This document shows, in pieces, positions 7,625 to 16,155 of a stretch of DNA of 41,025 nt; position 1 is the first letter of the stretch, and each line of letters starts with the position of its first letter. Location: assembly GCA_016929295.1 (NCBI GenBank), contig JAFGJB010000239.1, positions 1 through 41,025 on the forward strand. Reading direction: 5' to 3'. A program made the translations under genes and the position numbers. This stretch comes from Candidatus Zhuqueibacterota bacterium. GTDB taxonomy: Bacteria > Zhuqueibacterota > Zhuqueibacteria > Residuimicrobiales > Krinioviventaceae. The notes under the pieces are model-generated. The model searched no databases. It was not told the DNA's origin and worked only from the letters and a program-made list of their open reading frames with translations.

Positions 7625-8242
7625 TTGGATACTATTTTTAAAATTGATCTACAGCAACGCTTGCAACAAGCGGGCGAGATAGCTATCGAGCTCGGTTGTG
7701 GTCAGGCGAAAACTAATGGTCGAATTGGCATCGACCGCGTTGATTTGTCATCTGTCGATATCGTGACCGATCTCGAGCACGGTCTAGCTTTTTTCCCGGA
7801 TGAATCGGTGGATAGCGTCCATGCTTATCACTTTTTGGAGCATGTTGAAAATCTGCAGCTACTTTTGCGCGACATACACAGGGTGTGCAAACCAAACGGT
7901 CGCGTTTTGTTGCGGGTGCCGCACTTTTCCAATCCGTATTTTTATTCTGACTATACGCACAGACGATTTTTTGGCCTCTATTCTTTCGAATATTTCGCCG
8001 GTGAACAGAAACGATTTAACAGAAGAATTCCAAACTTTTATTCCGATTTCCATTTCATAACGCGCGAACTGAAACTCGTGTTTTATTCTCAATGGCTTGG
8101 CCGAAAATTTCCACGCAAGGCAGCGCAGTTAATTTTCAATCTCAATTCGTGGTGGCAGGAATTTTATGAGGAAAATTTTTGCTATATTCTACCTTGCTCA
8201 GAGATTTTTGCTATTCTGCAACCGGACAAGTCTCATGGCTGA
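7625..8242 (+). CDS. Class I SAM-dependent methyltransferase
   Basis: A 205-residue protein with motif I AIELGCGQAK (about residues 18-27), an acidic residue after motif II (IGIDRVDL), DIVTDLEHGLAFFPDESVDSV and the motif AYHFLEHVENLQLLLRDIHRVCKPNGRVLLRVPHF that typifies the Methyltransf_11 group. It should transfer a methyl group from S-adenosylmethionine to a small molecule or sugar. In this setting it may methylate a nucleotide-sugar or lipid-linked glycan, which is inference. The reading frame opens at a TTG (7625); the nearest upstream ATG (7593) runs into a stop after six codons, so TTG is the likely start, with AAGG about 12 bases upstream. It ends in the first codons of the next gene. 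Confidence 0.82.
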   Translation: MDTIFKIDLQQRLQQAGEIAIELGCGQAKTNGRIGIDRVDLSSVDIVTDLEHGLAFFPDESVDSVHAYHFLEHVENLQLLLRDIHRVCKPNGRVLLRVPHFSNPYFYSDYTHRRFFGLYSFEYFAGEQKRFNRRIPNFYSDFHFITRELKLVFYSQWLGRKFPRKAAQLIFNLNSWWQEFYEENFCYILPCSEIFAILQPDKSHG

Positions 8243-9503
8243 TGACAAATTGATAAATTTGAACAGATATTCGCATGTGCCGTTGATCATCGTGGCGGTG
8301 CTGCTCTTCTTGCCGCTGTCCTGCTCAGCCAGTCTCCTGTTCATTTTGGCATTTTCTCTCCTCCTCATCCTAAAATATCCACCTGACGCCGGCATATTTG
8401 AAAAGTTGCTTTGGGGCGCTTTCTTGCTGAGAATGGCCATTCTGTTCTTGAACGAATCATTTTCTCTCATCCCCGAACAGAGTGATGATTTGATGTACAA
8501 CAGAGTAGCCATGGAGATCGTTGATAATGCGTCGCGGAAGTTGCCACTGCTCTATGGCAATGTGCATTCCTATGGCATTAGGAGCTATGCGACATTTTTA
8601 AGTCTCATCTATGGTGTGTTTGGTGAAATACACATGCTGGCAAAATTGGTGAACAGCTTTCTCGGTCTGCTCTCTGGAATTGTCATCTATAAAATTGTGC
8701 TCGAAATCTTCCCGGAGCGTAAAATTGCTCTGATTTCCGCTGCATTCGCTTTCTATCTGCCTTCTCTCATCGCTTTCACGTCTTTTGTCATTCGTGACGC
8801 GATTATATTGTATCTCACCTATCTGTTGATCTATCATTTCATCTTGTTTTATAAAGGCAAACGTCGAACGCTGCACGCTGTCAGTTTCATCGTTCTTTTC
8901 ATGCTCATCAGCATTTTCAGAATTCAGAATCTCTATCTCTATTCGGCATTTTTTATATTTTTCTCTCTTCTGCTGCTCTTTCGTTCAGGCATGAAAAAGA
9001 GTATCAAAATGAGCATTGCCGCATCCATCTTGTTCATCTGCAGCATCATTCTCGCCGTGAATTTTGACGCCATTTTTACTGTACTGACTTATCCTTTTCG
9101 CGCCCAGCCTCTGCGCGCTGAGGGCGGATCAGCTTATTTGACCTCCATGACGTACAATAGCGTATTTGATATCATCAAATATCTGCCAGTTAGATTCATC
9201 TATTTCACTTTTGGACCGTTTCTGTGGGATGCCAGAGGGGCGTTTTTGCTGCTGTCAGCGCTGGAAGGTATATTGGTGCTCGCTGCAACTATGGCCACGC
9301 TATTATATTTTCATCATGTTTCCGACCGTGAAAATCAGAATTTGCAGCTATTTTTAATTACCTTTTGTCTGGTCGGTCTGGTTGCCAATTCTATTGTCGA
9401 TTCAAATTTTGGCACATCTGTACGACATCGCATGAATTACGTCATCTTTTTTTTCATTTTTGCCGCCGCGTATTTACATAATAAAAGATTCAGGATTTTA
9501 TGA
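8235..9503 (+). CDS. Polytopic GT-C-type glycosyltransferase or Wzy-like polymerase
   Basis: A 422-residue membrane protein with about 10-11 hydrophobic spans. After the third span comes a loop EQSDDLMYNRVAMEIV (about residues 77-92), with the paired acidic residues seen in the first periplasmic loop of GT-C enzymes such as the GT39/ArnT group. The next helices (LAKLVNSFLGLLSGIVIYKIV) also resemble that group. GT-C enzymes transfer sugars from polyprenyl-phosphate donors on the outer face of the membrane. No other clear Wzy candidate is present on the plus strand, so it could instead be the repeat-unit polymerase. I prefer ATG 8235, which overlaps the methyltransferase end by eight bases, over ATG 8166, which would give a 77-base overlap. 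It ends in an ATGA overlap with the GT2 gene. Confidence 0.65.
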   Translation: MADDKLINLNRYSHVPLIIVAVLLFLPLSCSASLLFILAFSLLLILKYPPDAGIFEKLLWGAFLLRMAILFLNESFSLIPEQSDDLMYNRVAMEIVDNASRKLPLLYGNVHSYGIRSYATFLSLIYGVFGEIHMLAKLVNSFLGLLSGIVIYKIVLEIFPERKIALISAAFAFYLPSLIAFTSFVIRDAIILYLTYLLIYHFILFYKGKRRTLHAVSFIVLFMLISIFRIQNLYLYSAFFIFFSLLLLFRSGMKKSIKMSIAASILFICSIILAVNFDAIFTVLTYPFRAQPLRAEGGSAYLTSMTYNSVFDIIKYLPVRFIYFTFGPFLWDARGAFLLLSALEGILVLAATMATLLYFHHVSDRENQNLQLFLITFCLVGLVANSIVDSNFGTSVRHRMNYVIFFFIFAAAYLHNKRFRIL

Positions 9504-10417
9504 AAAGCGACGTGCTGTTTTCAATTATAATCGTGCATTGGAATACATTTGCATTGACAAAAAGATGTCTTGAATCAATTTACGACAAAAACAAATCGTA
9601 CAATTTTGAAATTATTCTTGCGGACAATGGCTCGACCGATGGCAGTGGTTTTCACCTGCACGAATATTTTCCCCATATTGTTCTCATACGAAACGAGGAT
9701 GGTCGTGGCTATGCTGCGGCAAATAATGATGGTATCCGCAAAGCGCGCGGCGAGTTCATCTTGTTGATGAATAGTGACGCATTCATGAAAAGCGAAAATC
9801 CGTTGCAGCAGCTCGATCGGACATTTCTCCAATATCCGAAAGCCGGCATCATCGGCGGCGTCCTTTTCTTCCCGGATGGGAAAGTTCAGGCGTGCGGCAG
9901 ATCGTTCTTGACTTTCAAACGGTTGATCAAACAACAACTTTTATTTCGCAGCAGATTTGCCTCAATAACTGTTCCTGAGCGACCATTCGTGACTGACTAT
10001 ATTGATGGGGCTTTTCTCGCCATCAAGCGATCGGCCATTGACAAAATTGGCCTGCTGAATGAAGAATATGACCTGTACGCCGAAGATATGGACTGGTGCC
10101 TTCGCGCCTGGCAGTGTGGCTATCAGGTGATGGTGCAGCCGTCCATCGCGGTAACGCATCTCCGCGGCGGCAGCACTCGTCTCAGATTTGCTGAAGTATT
10201 ATTTAGCAATATAATCAACAACTGCCGTTTCATGCAAAAATTCCAGGGTGAGCAACACGCAAAGCTGAGCTATGATGTATACTTGCTGGGTACGCTGATG
10301 CGGATTCCCCTCTCGTTGTTGCGACGATCGCCTTTGGCGCGCGACTATTATCGCGCTTTTTGCCGCTGTCTGTTCATGCGGCGCAAGTTGTATTCGTTGT
10401 TGCGAGGCGCCCTATGA
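9500..10417 (+). CDS. Glycosyltransferase family 2 (rhamnosyltransferase-like)
   Basis: A 305-residue GT-A fold enzyme. The N-terminus FSIIIVHWNTFALTKRCLES, the nucleotide-binding ILADNGSTDGSG (about residues 38-49), the acidic LLMNSDAF in place of a DxD, and the acceptor-side YAEDMDWCLRAWQCGY (ED-x-D, about residues 193-208) are typical of the WbbL/RfbF-like GT2 branch. Members commonly transfer rhamnose or a related sugar from a nucleotide donor to a lipid-linked acceptor in the cytoplasm. The donor cannot be read from the sequence. Both ends are ATGA overlaps (9500-9503 with the GT-C-like gene, 10414-10417 with the next GT4), implying translational coupling. Confidence 0.88.
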   Translation: MKSDVLFSIIIVHWNTFALTKRCLESIYDKNKSYNFEIILADNGSTDGSGFHLHEYFPHIVLIRNEDGRGYAAANNDGIRKARGEFILLMNSDAFMKSENPLQQLDRTFLQYPKAGIIGGVLFFPDGKVQACGRSFLTFKRLIKQQLLFRSRFASITVPERPFVTDYIDGAFLAIKRSAIDKIGLLNEEYDLYAEDMDWCLRAWQCGYQVMVQPSIAVTHLRGGSTRLRFAEVLFSNIINNCRFMQKFQGEQHAKLSYDVYLLGTLMRIPLSLLRRSPLARDYYRAFCRCLFMRRKLYSLLRGAL

Positions 10418-11556
10418 AGACAATCGGCCTGAATGCGCTGCTGCTATCACCGCAGGCCGGAGGTATTGGCGTATACATGCAAAACCTCATCGATCGCATC
10501 GGACTGGAAAAGCACCCCGACTGGCAGCTCAAAATATTCGTATCCGCAGAGGAATATAAGCGGTCGCCCCTCACGTATCAAGCGAAAAAGTTTGTACCTC
10601 TGTCTATATATTCGTCTCGGCCATTTCTGCGGCTTTGCAAAGAAACGTGCAGGTGGCAGGAGATTATCAGAAAGAATGCTATTGATCTTTTTCATTCGCC
10701 AATTTCTTACATCTCGCCTGGAGTGAAAATTCCATACCTTCTCACCGTTCATGATTTGCGTTATGCCCATTTTCCGGACAGCTACAAGAAAATTCGTTGG
10801 CAATTCCTGCAATACGCAATTCCTCACTCGCTCGAACGAGCCGAGAAAATAATTGCTGTCTCCAATTTTACCAAAAATGACGTGATCTCTTCTCTGGGGA
10901 TCAGTCCTGAAAAGATCGTAGTGATTCACGAGGGAATTGATGCAAAGCTTTTTTCGCGCCATTATGATGATGCAGAGGCTGAGCAGATTCGCACAAGGTA
11001 TCAACTGCCACCGCAGTATATCTTATCCGTTGGTCATCTGGAACCGCGAAAGAACTATGTTCGTTTGCTGAAGGCATTTTCTATTTTGAAGCATAAAGTC
11101 ACTGCTCTGCCGGCGATGGTGATTGTCGGGAAAAAAAACTGGCGGGCTGAACAGGTGAACAAAGCGATTCGCCGATATCGACTGCAGAAAGAGGTGCTGA
11201 TGCTCGATTTTGTCGACTCACCTAGTCTGCCTTTTCTGTACCAAAATGCCGTCGCATTCATTGCACCCTCTGTTTTTGAGGGATTTGGCTTCACACCGTT
11301 GGAGAGCATGGCCGCCGGTGTGCCGGTGGCTGCTGCGAATACCTCGTCTTATCCGGAAATTTGCGGCGATGCGGCTCTTTACTTTGATCCTTATAGTCCG
11401 GAGGATATGGCCGAAAAAATTCATCAGCTCCTGGCAGATGCAAAACTAGGACATGATTTGGTGCAGCGAGGATTGGCGAACATTCAAAAATGGACGTGGG
11501 ATGCATGTGTCTCCACGACAGTGAAATTGTATGAACATTGCCTTCAATCAATATGA
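10414..11556 (+). CDS. Glycosyltransferase family 4 (mannosyltransferase-like)
   Basis: A 380-residue GT-B enzyme. The N-terminal domain begins MKTIGLNALLLSPQAGGIGVYMQNL and has LLTVHDLRYAHFP near residue 110; the C-terminal domain has the donor-binding ILSVGHLEPRKNYVRLLKAF and the EX7E motif EGFGFTPLE followed by SMAAGVPVAAANTSSYPEICGDAALYFDP. This fits the retaining GT4 branch that includes WbpY/WbdA-like mannosyltransferases of O-antigen and exopolysaccharide assembly. I chose ATG 10414 because it forms an ATGA overlap with the previous stop; the longer frame from 10360 would overlap the GT2 gene by 58 bases and has no family match in its first 18 residues. Confidence 0.88.
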   Translation: MKTIGLNALLLSPQAGGIGVYMQNLIDRIGLEKHPDWQLKIFVSAEEYKRSPLTYQAKKFVPLSIYSSRPFLRLCKETCRWQEIIRKNAIDLFHSPISYISPGVKIPYLLTVHDLRYAHFPDSYKKIRWQFLQYAIPHSLERAEKIIAVSNFTKNDVISSLGISPEKIVVIHEGIDAKLFSRHYDDAEAEQIRTRYQLPPQYILSVGHLEPRKNYVRLLKAFSILKHKVTALPAMVIVGKKNWRAEQVNKAIRRYRLQKEVLMLDFVDSPSLPFLYQNAVAFIAPSVFEGFGFTPLESMAAGVPVAAANTSSYPEICGDAALYFDPYSPEDMAEKIHQLLADAKLGHDLVQRGLANIQKWTWDACVSTTVKLYEHCLQSI

Positions 11557-12728
11557 GAAAGATTAAAGTACTAAATATCCAATCGCGCATTTGCATTGGC
11601 GGGCCGGCGATTCAAATAGAACTGGTCGCTAAATATCTGGACAGGTCTCGCTTTGATATGTGTTTTCTCGGCGGATCCATCGAGAAAGGAGAAACCAGTC
11701 GTTTTCATGATATTCAAAAGACAGGCGTGAAAATTGAGTTGATCGACATCATGCAGCGAAGCACTCATCTACTCAACGATATACTCTCGGTCTGGCGGAT
11801 CTACCGGTACATCCGCAAGGAAAAACCTGATATCGTTCATACCCACACGGCGAAGGCCGGAGCTGTCGGGCGGTTGGCAGCTTTCATCGCCGGTACACCG
11901 GTTATCCTGCACACATTTCACGGCCACTCCTTTGCAAACTATTTTTCTCGCCCTATCACGACATTTTTTATACTCATTGAAAGAATCCTCGCTAAAATCA
12001 GTACGAGGATCATCGCTATCAGCCAGTTGCAAAAGAGGGATTTGACCGAGATATATAAAATTGCCCATGCTGACCATGTTGCTGTCATTAAAATTGGCCT
12101 TGAGCTGGAGCCCTACTTGATGAGCGACAAGACAGGCGATCTGAAACGCAGTCTGCGACTTGCCAATGATGCGATACTTGTCGGGACGGTCGGACGCCTT
12201 GTTCCGATTAAAAATTTTGCCATGGTGCTGCGTGTGCTGGCGACCCTAAGGAGGCGGGATCCAAGAGTACATCTCTGTATCGCCGGCGATGGTCCCGAAC
12301 GCCATCGATTGGAGGAGCTTGCCAAGGAACTTGATCTGCATCAGGCTGTTCATATGCTCGGTTGGATTTTTGATATGCCATCCTTCTACGCCGGCATCGA
12401 TATTTTTGCGCTCACATCGCTCAACGAGGGCACACCTGTGTCCATTCTCGAAGCTATGGCGTCGCGCTGTCCAATAGTTACAACATCCGTCGGCGGTGTG
12501 CCGGATGTGATCAAGAACAATGTAACTGGTTATTGCTGCGCCAGCAATGATGTGATCTCTATGTCCAATCATATCAACTCGATCATCAGTAATCGCAATA
12601 TGGCACGCGATATCTGTGAGACAGCTCGGCAATTTGTGATCCAGGAGTATTCGAAGGAAAATTTTATCTCCGAGATTGATAACCTTTATTATAGATTGTT
12701 CTGCGAAAAGGTTGACGTAAAAAGATGA
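11553..12728 (+). CDS. Glycosyltransferase family 4
   Basis: A 391-residue GT-B enzyme beginning MRKIKVLNIQSRICIGGPAIQ. It shows the conserved HTHTAKAGAVGRLAAFIAGTP and HTFHGH block (about residues 93-135), the donor-side VGTVGRLVPIKNF and CIAGDGPERHRLEELAKEL, and the EX7E motif EGTPVSILE with AMASRCPIVTTSVGGVPDVI. The HTHxAKAGxxGR...HTxHGH pattern is common in GT4 enzymes that add GlcNAc, Gal or FucNAc-type sugars to lipid-linked repeat units. The donor is not readable. ATG 11553 overlaps the previous stop as ATGA; an alternative TTG at 11538 is less likely. The 3' end again overlaps the next start as ATGA (12725-12728). Confidence 0.88.
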   Translation: MRKIKVLNIQSRICIGGPAIQIELVAKYLDRSRFDMCFLGGSIEKGETSRFHDIQKTGVKIELIDIMQRSTHLLNDILSVWRIYRYIRKEKPDIVHTHTAKAGAVGRLAAFIAGTPVILHTFHGHSFANYFSRPITTFFILIERILAKISTRIIAISQLQKRDLTEIYKIAHADHVAVIKIGLELEPYLMSDKTGDLKRSLRLANDAILVGTVGRLVPIKNFAMVLRVLATLRRRDPRVHLCIAGDGPERHRLEELAKELDLHQAVHMLGWIFDMPSFYAGIDIFALTSLNEGTPVSILEAMASRCPIVTTSVGGVPDVIKNNVTGYCCASNDVISMSNHINSIISNRNMARDICETARQFVIQEYSKENFISEIDNLYYRLFCEKVDVKR

Positions 12729-13810
12729 GGATTCTTTTCTTGTCCCAAACGACCGCTGTCGGCGCTGCGAGTCGTATGCGCATTTATGCTTATCTCTCTC
12801 AGTTAAAAAACGACAGCATCACCTACGATCTCGTCCCAGGGACGACCGAGTCACAAGATAGCGCTTTTTTGCAGTCACCGACGTTGTGGATCAAAATCGG
12901 CTGGTTTTTGAGCAAGGTCATGCATCGATTATTATGCCTCACTCGCATTCGTTCCTATGATTGCGTTGTCCTGCAGCGCGAGACTCTCCCTTACTTTTTT
13001 CCTTTTACAGAGATTTTGTTGAGCAAATTTGCGCGCAAACTTGTGTTTGATTTTGACGATGCGATCTTTGTATATCCGAAAAGAAAGACGTTTTTAAAAA
13101 AATTAGTGATGGATGAGAAAAATGTTATTCGAATTTTACGGCGCTGTGACCGCGTCATCGTGAGTACAAATTATCTTCGGGATTTTTGTGTGAGTTACAA
13201 CAATGATGTCCGAGTCATACCCACCTGCGTCACGTTAAGCGAGTTTAGGGAAATGAAGAAGGCGAAAAATGATGGAAAACTTGTCATTGGCTGGATTGGC
13301 AGCTACTCCACTCGCGGATATCTCTCTCTTGTTGCGAGCGTGTTGCGGAAACTGGCACTCAAATATGATTTTCAGTTCATCATCATTGGCGCCGGCGATA
13401 TCAAGTTTGACGGCATCGACGTGTCATGTAAAAAATGGCAGAAAGAATCAGAAGTAGAGGATCTCTTGAGTTTTGATATCGGCATCATGCCGTTACCTGA
13501 CAATAAATGGACGCGTGGCAAAGCCGGTTATAAATTGATCCAGTATATGGCAGTTGGTGTTCCGGCCATAGCATCCGCTGTTGGTGTGAATGTTGAAATC
13601 ATACAGGACGGCGTCAGCGGTTTTCTCGCATCCACCGATCAGGAATGGCTGAGCAAGCTGGAGCTTCTTTTAACCGACAGTAGCCTGCGGCAGCGGTTCG
13701 CGAAACAGGGTCGATACATTGTCGAACAGTGCTACTCCACGGAAGGCAACCTGAATACATGGGTGAAAGCGGTGTCTCAATTTGATGGTCATAAGCCATG
13801 CCGCGAATGA
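12725..13810 (+). CDS. GT-B glycosyltransferase, divergent GT4-like
   Basis: A 361-residue protein. The N-terminal region (MRILFLSQTTAVGAASRMRIYAYL, YDCVVLQRETLPYF, LVFDFDDAIF) and the C-terminal part (KLVIGWIGSYSTRGYL, FQFIIIGAG, IGIMPLPDNKWTRGKAGYKLIQYMAVGVPAIASAVG) match a GT4-like group in which the usual EX7E donor motif is replaced by RGKxGYKLIQY. The second glutamate is Gln and the first is not evident, so either this subgroup binds its donor differently or it has reduced activity. The family is recognised only at superfamily level. It is the fourth gene in a chain joined by ATGA overlaps, so it is most likely a working part of the same assembly line. Confidence 0.75.
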   Translation: MRILFLSQTTAVGAASRMRIYAYLSQLKNDSITYDLVPGTTESQDSAFLQSPTLWIKIGWFLSKVMHRLLCLTRIRSYDCVVLQRETLPYFFPFTEILLSKFARKLVFDFDDAIFVYPKRKTFLKKLVMDEKNVIRILRRCDRVIVSTNYLRDFCVSYNNDVRVIPTCVTLSEFREMKKAKNDGKLVIGWIGSYSTRGYLSLVASVLRKLALKYDFQFIIIGAGDIKFDGIDVSCKKWQKESEVEDLLSFDIGIMPLPDNKWTRGKAGYKLIQYMAVGVPAIASAVGVNVEIIQDGVSGFLASTDQEWLSKLELLLTDSSLRQRFAKQGRYIVEQCYSTEGNLNTWVKAVSQFDGHKPCRE

Positions 13811-14916
13811 AGATTTTGCAGCTCACGAACGTAAGTGACATCGGTGGCGCCGAAAAAATGGTTTTGAATCTGGTCACACACATCAATCGCGACAAATTTG
13901 ATGTTTCAGTGGCCAGTCTGGATGGACGTGGCAACCTGGCGCATAAAGTTCGTTCTCAAGGTCTATTTCATATTGACCTGCAAGTTCGACATCCATTTCG
14001 GTTTCTACGAAAAGCGCCTCTGTTTTTGCGCGAGAATAGATTTGATTTCATTCAGACGCATGGGGCTCGCGCCGAGTTCTTGGGCGCCTGGCTTGGAAAA
14101 TTGGCCGGCATCCGTCATGTGATATCCACGATTCACGATGTCTATGGGATGGAACATCGCTTAAAAGTCGTGCTGACTCGAGTGACAACTCGCAGAATAG
14201 ATCGCTGGGTGGCAGTGACGCCGATGATCAAAGAAATGGCGATCAAAAAATTTCATGTACCTGCGAAAAGTATAGAACTCATTGAAAGTGGCATTTCATT
14301 TAATGACAGCGAGCTCGCAGATGTTGAGGATATCAGGAAAAAATATCAGATTCCACAAGATGTCACTATCATCTTATCTGTCGCAAATCTACGGCCGGTC
14401 AAGGGGCACCAGCATATTTTACGCGCGATAACGCTGTTTGATGTGGAGATCCGACGTAAAGTAAAATTTATGTTTGTCGGTGTCGATCAATCCCATGGAA
14501 TCTATCAAAAAATGGCACGCGACTTGGGCGTCGCCGAGCAGGTGATTTTTGTTGGCTTTGTCGATGATGTAAAACCCTATCTCGCTGCCGCGAACATTTT
14601 TCTCCTTGCCTCTGAATCTGAAGGTCTGCCCCTATCATTGTTGGAAGCGATGGCCGCGCGATTGCCCGTCGTTGCTTCACGCGTGGGTGGAATACCGTTT
14701 GCAGTTCGGCATAACGATTCCGGCGTGTTGATTCCACCTGGCTCAGCAGAATCCATACATCAGACAATTTTACAGTTAATAGGCAACCAGCAACAATGTG
14801 AAGCGATGGCACTGAACGCGCAACAAATAGTACGTAGCAGGTTTTCGACGGAGAAAATGGTAAAATACTATGAAGCGCTCTACGAATCAATTTACAATAA
14901 TCTCCATCACCCGTAA
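13807..14916 (+). CDS. Glycosyltransferase family 4
   Basis: A 369-residue GT-B enzyme. MKILQLTNVSDIGGAEKMVLNLV gives the glycine-rich N-terminal loop with the GGAE motif of GT4 enzymes; FIQTHGARAEFLGAWLGKLAG and ISTIHD follow near residues 80-115. The C-terminal domain has LSVANLRPVKGHQHILRAI and the EX7E motif EGLPLSLLE with AMAARLPVVASRVGGIP. Its sugar donor is unknown. ATG 13807 makes a 4-base ATGA overlap with the preceding stop, like its neighbours; ATG 13798 is an in-frame alternative adding three residues. A perfect 11-bp hairpin begins five bases after the stop, probably marking the end of the coupled group. Confidence 0.87.
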   Translation: MKILQLTNVSDIGGAEKMVLNLVTHINRDKFDVSVASLDGRGNLAHKVRSQGLFHIDLQVRHPFRFLRKAPLFLRENRFDFIQTHGARAEFLGAWLGKLAGIRHVISTIHDVYGMEHRLKVVLTRVTTRRIDRWVAVTPMIKEMAIKKFHVPAKSIELIESGISFNDSELADVEDIRKKYQIPQDVTIILSVANLRPVKGHQHILRAITLFDVEIRRKVKFMFVGVDQSHGIYQKMARDLGVAEQVIFVGFVDDVKPYLAAANIFLLASESEGLPLSLLEAMAARLPVVASRVGGIPFAVRHNDSGVLIPPGSAESIHQTILQLIGNQQQCEAMALNAQQIVRSRFSTEKMVKYYEALYESIYNNLHHP

Positions 14917-14920
14917 CGTG

Positions 14921-14956
14921 TCAATTGCAGTAAGGCAAAAAATTGACTGCAATTGA
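14921..14956 (+). terminator. Hairpin after the coupled glycosyltransferase genes
   Basis: TCAATTGCAGT at 14921-14931 and its exact complement ACTGCAATTGA at 14946-14956 form an 11-bp stem with a 14-base loop, five bases after the stop of the last GT4. The following bases (TTTCATTG) are only weakly T-rich, so it may be a weak terminator or an RNA-stabilising structure. Confidence 0.45.
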
Positions 14957-15011
14957 TTTCATTGCAAGACCAAAAAAGGACATGCAGGATATCATTCCGG
15001 CAGTAAATTGA

Positions 15012-16016
15012 ATGAACACTATATTGGCACATGAAGACGCTGTCATCAGGATTACAGAGATCAATTCTGTATCAAGGCGTATTGAGGTTGAGATCAATGA
15101 GCCGTCAGTTTTCTCACCGCGAAAACGATGGATAACGCGATATCCAATAGAGCTCATTGAGGCGGTGCTGAAGGTCAAGGGTCCGGCCTACCTCTGCGAC
15201 GAGATTGCGCGTGATGAAGATCCAAGCTATGTGGAGAGCGATATATTTGCCTCTCTCTTCGGATATGTTTCGAAGAATGATATGGATGGTAAACGACTCC
15301 TCGATTTTGGCTGCGGCTCCGGTGCATCAACCATGATAATCAGTCGTGAGTTGCCGAACTGCCGCATCTATGCTGTCGAATTGGAAGAAAAATCACTTGC
15401 TCTGGCGCAGCTTCGCGCGGCATACTACCATTTCGAAAACCTCATGATGCTTCGCTCACCGGCGCCCGACCGGCTGCCGGAGCAAATCCAGCAAGTTGAT
15501 TATATTCTACTTTCAGCAGTCTATGAACACTTGCTTCCTGATGAAAGGCAGAGCCTACTTCTGCAGATGTGGCAGCATTTGGCTCCAGAAGGTATACTGT
15601 TCATCAATCAGACGCCGGACCGTCGCTTCCCAATAGAGACACACACGACAGGCCTGCCATTCATTAATTATCTGCCCAACTTTGTCGCCGGTCCATTTGC
15701 CCGCATCTTTTCAAAAAGAGGTTTGCGCGGCGCTTCTTGGGAATCTCTGTTGCGGAAGGGTATTCGTGGGGCTACACCGACTGAGATAATGCGATTACTT
15801 TCTGCCTCACCTTATCCGCCCATCCTTCTCACACCTGCCTCACAAGGCATCAGGCGGCAAAGTGACATATGGTATAGTTCTGCTCGAAAACGGATGTGCG
15901 AACGCTATACTGGTCTGCAAAAGCAAGTTGTTCTCACGTTGATGTCATGTATCACTTTATGTGGCGTGCCTGTCGCGCCCTACATTTCTTTAGCGATTGG
16001 AAAAAGTAGTGACTAG
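15012..16016 (+). CDS. Class I SAM-dependent methyltransferase
   Basis: A 334-residue protein with the SAM-binding motif RLLDFGCGSGAS (about residues 95-106), an acidic end of strand 2 in RIYAVELEEKSL, and VDYILLSAVYEHLLPDERQSLLLQMWQHLAPEGILFINQTPDR (post-I to motif III). The 90-residue N-terminal part and the C-terminal tail are not recognised. The family methylates small molecules or glycans; in this place a sugar or lipid-linked intermediate is a reasonable guess only. It starts 95 bases after the last GT4, beyond a hairpin, so it may be transcribed separately. The ribosome binding site before ATG 15012 is weak. It faces the minus-strand glycosyltransferase across a 139-base convergent spacer with no clear terminator. 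Confidence 0.8.
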   Translation: MNTILAHEDAVIRITEINSVSRRIEVEINEPSVFSPRKRWITRYPIELIEAVLKVKGPAYLCDEIARDEDPSYVESDIFASLFGYVSKNDMDGKRLLDFGCGSGASTMIISRELPNCRIYAVELEEKSLALAQLRAAYYHFENLMMLRSPAPDRLPEQIQQVDYILLSAVYEHLLPDERQSLLLQMWQHLAPEGILFINQTPDRRFPIETHTTGLPFINYLPNFVAGPFARIFSKRGLRGASWESLLRKGIRGATPTEIMRLLSASPYPPILLTPASQGIRRQSDIWYSSARKRMCERYTGLQKQVVLTLMSCITLCGVPVAPYISLAIGKSSD

Positions 16017-16155
16017 CTTGTCAATCAAGTGCCGTTCTACTGGCTCATATCAATGAAAATCTGTTTTCGAATCAGGGAGCATAAAAGGATGAGGTGATCT
16101 TGGCACAATGCTCTGCGATTGTCGATGCATTATATCATCCGACAAAAAGTGGTTT

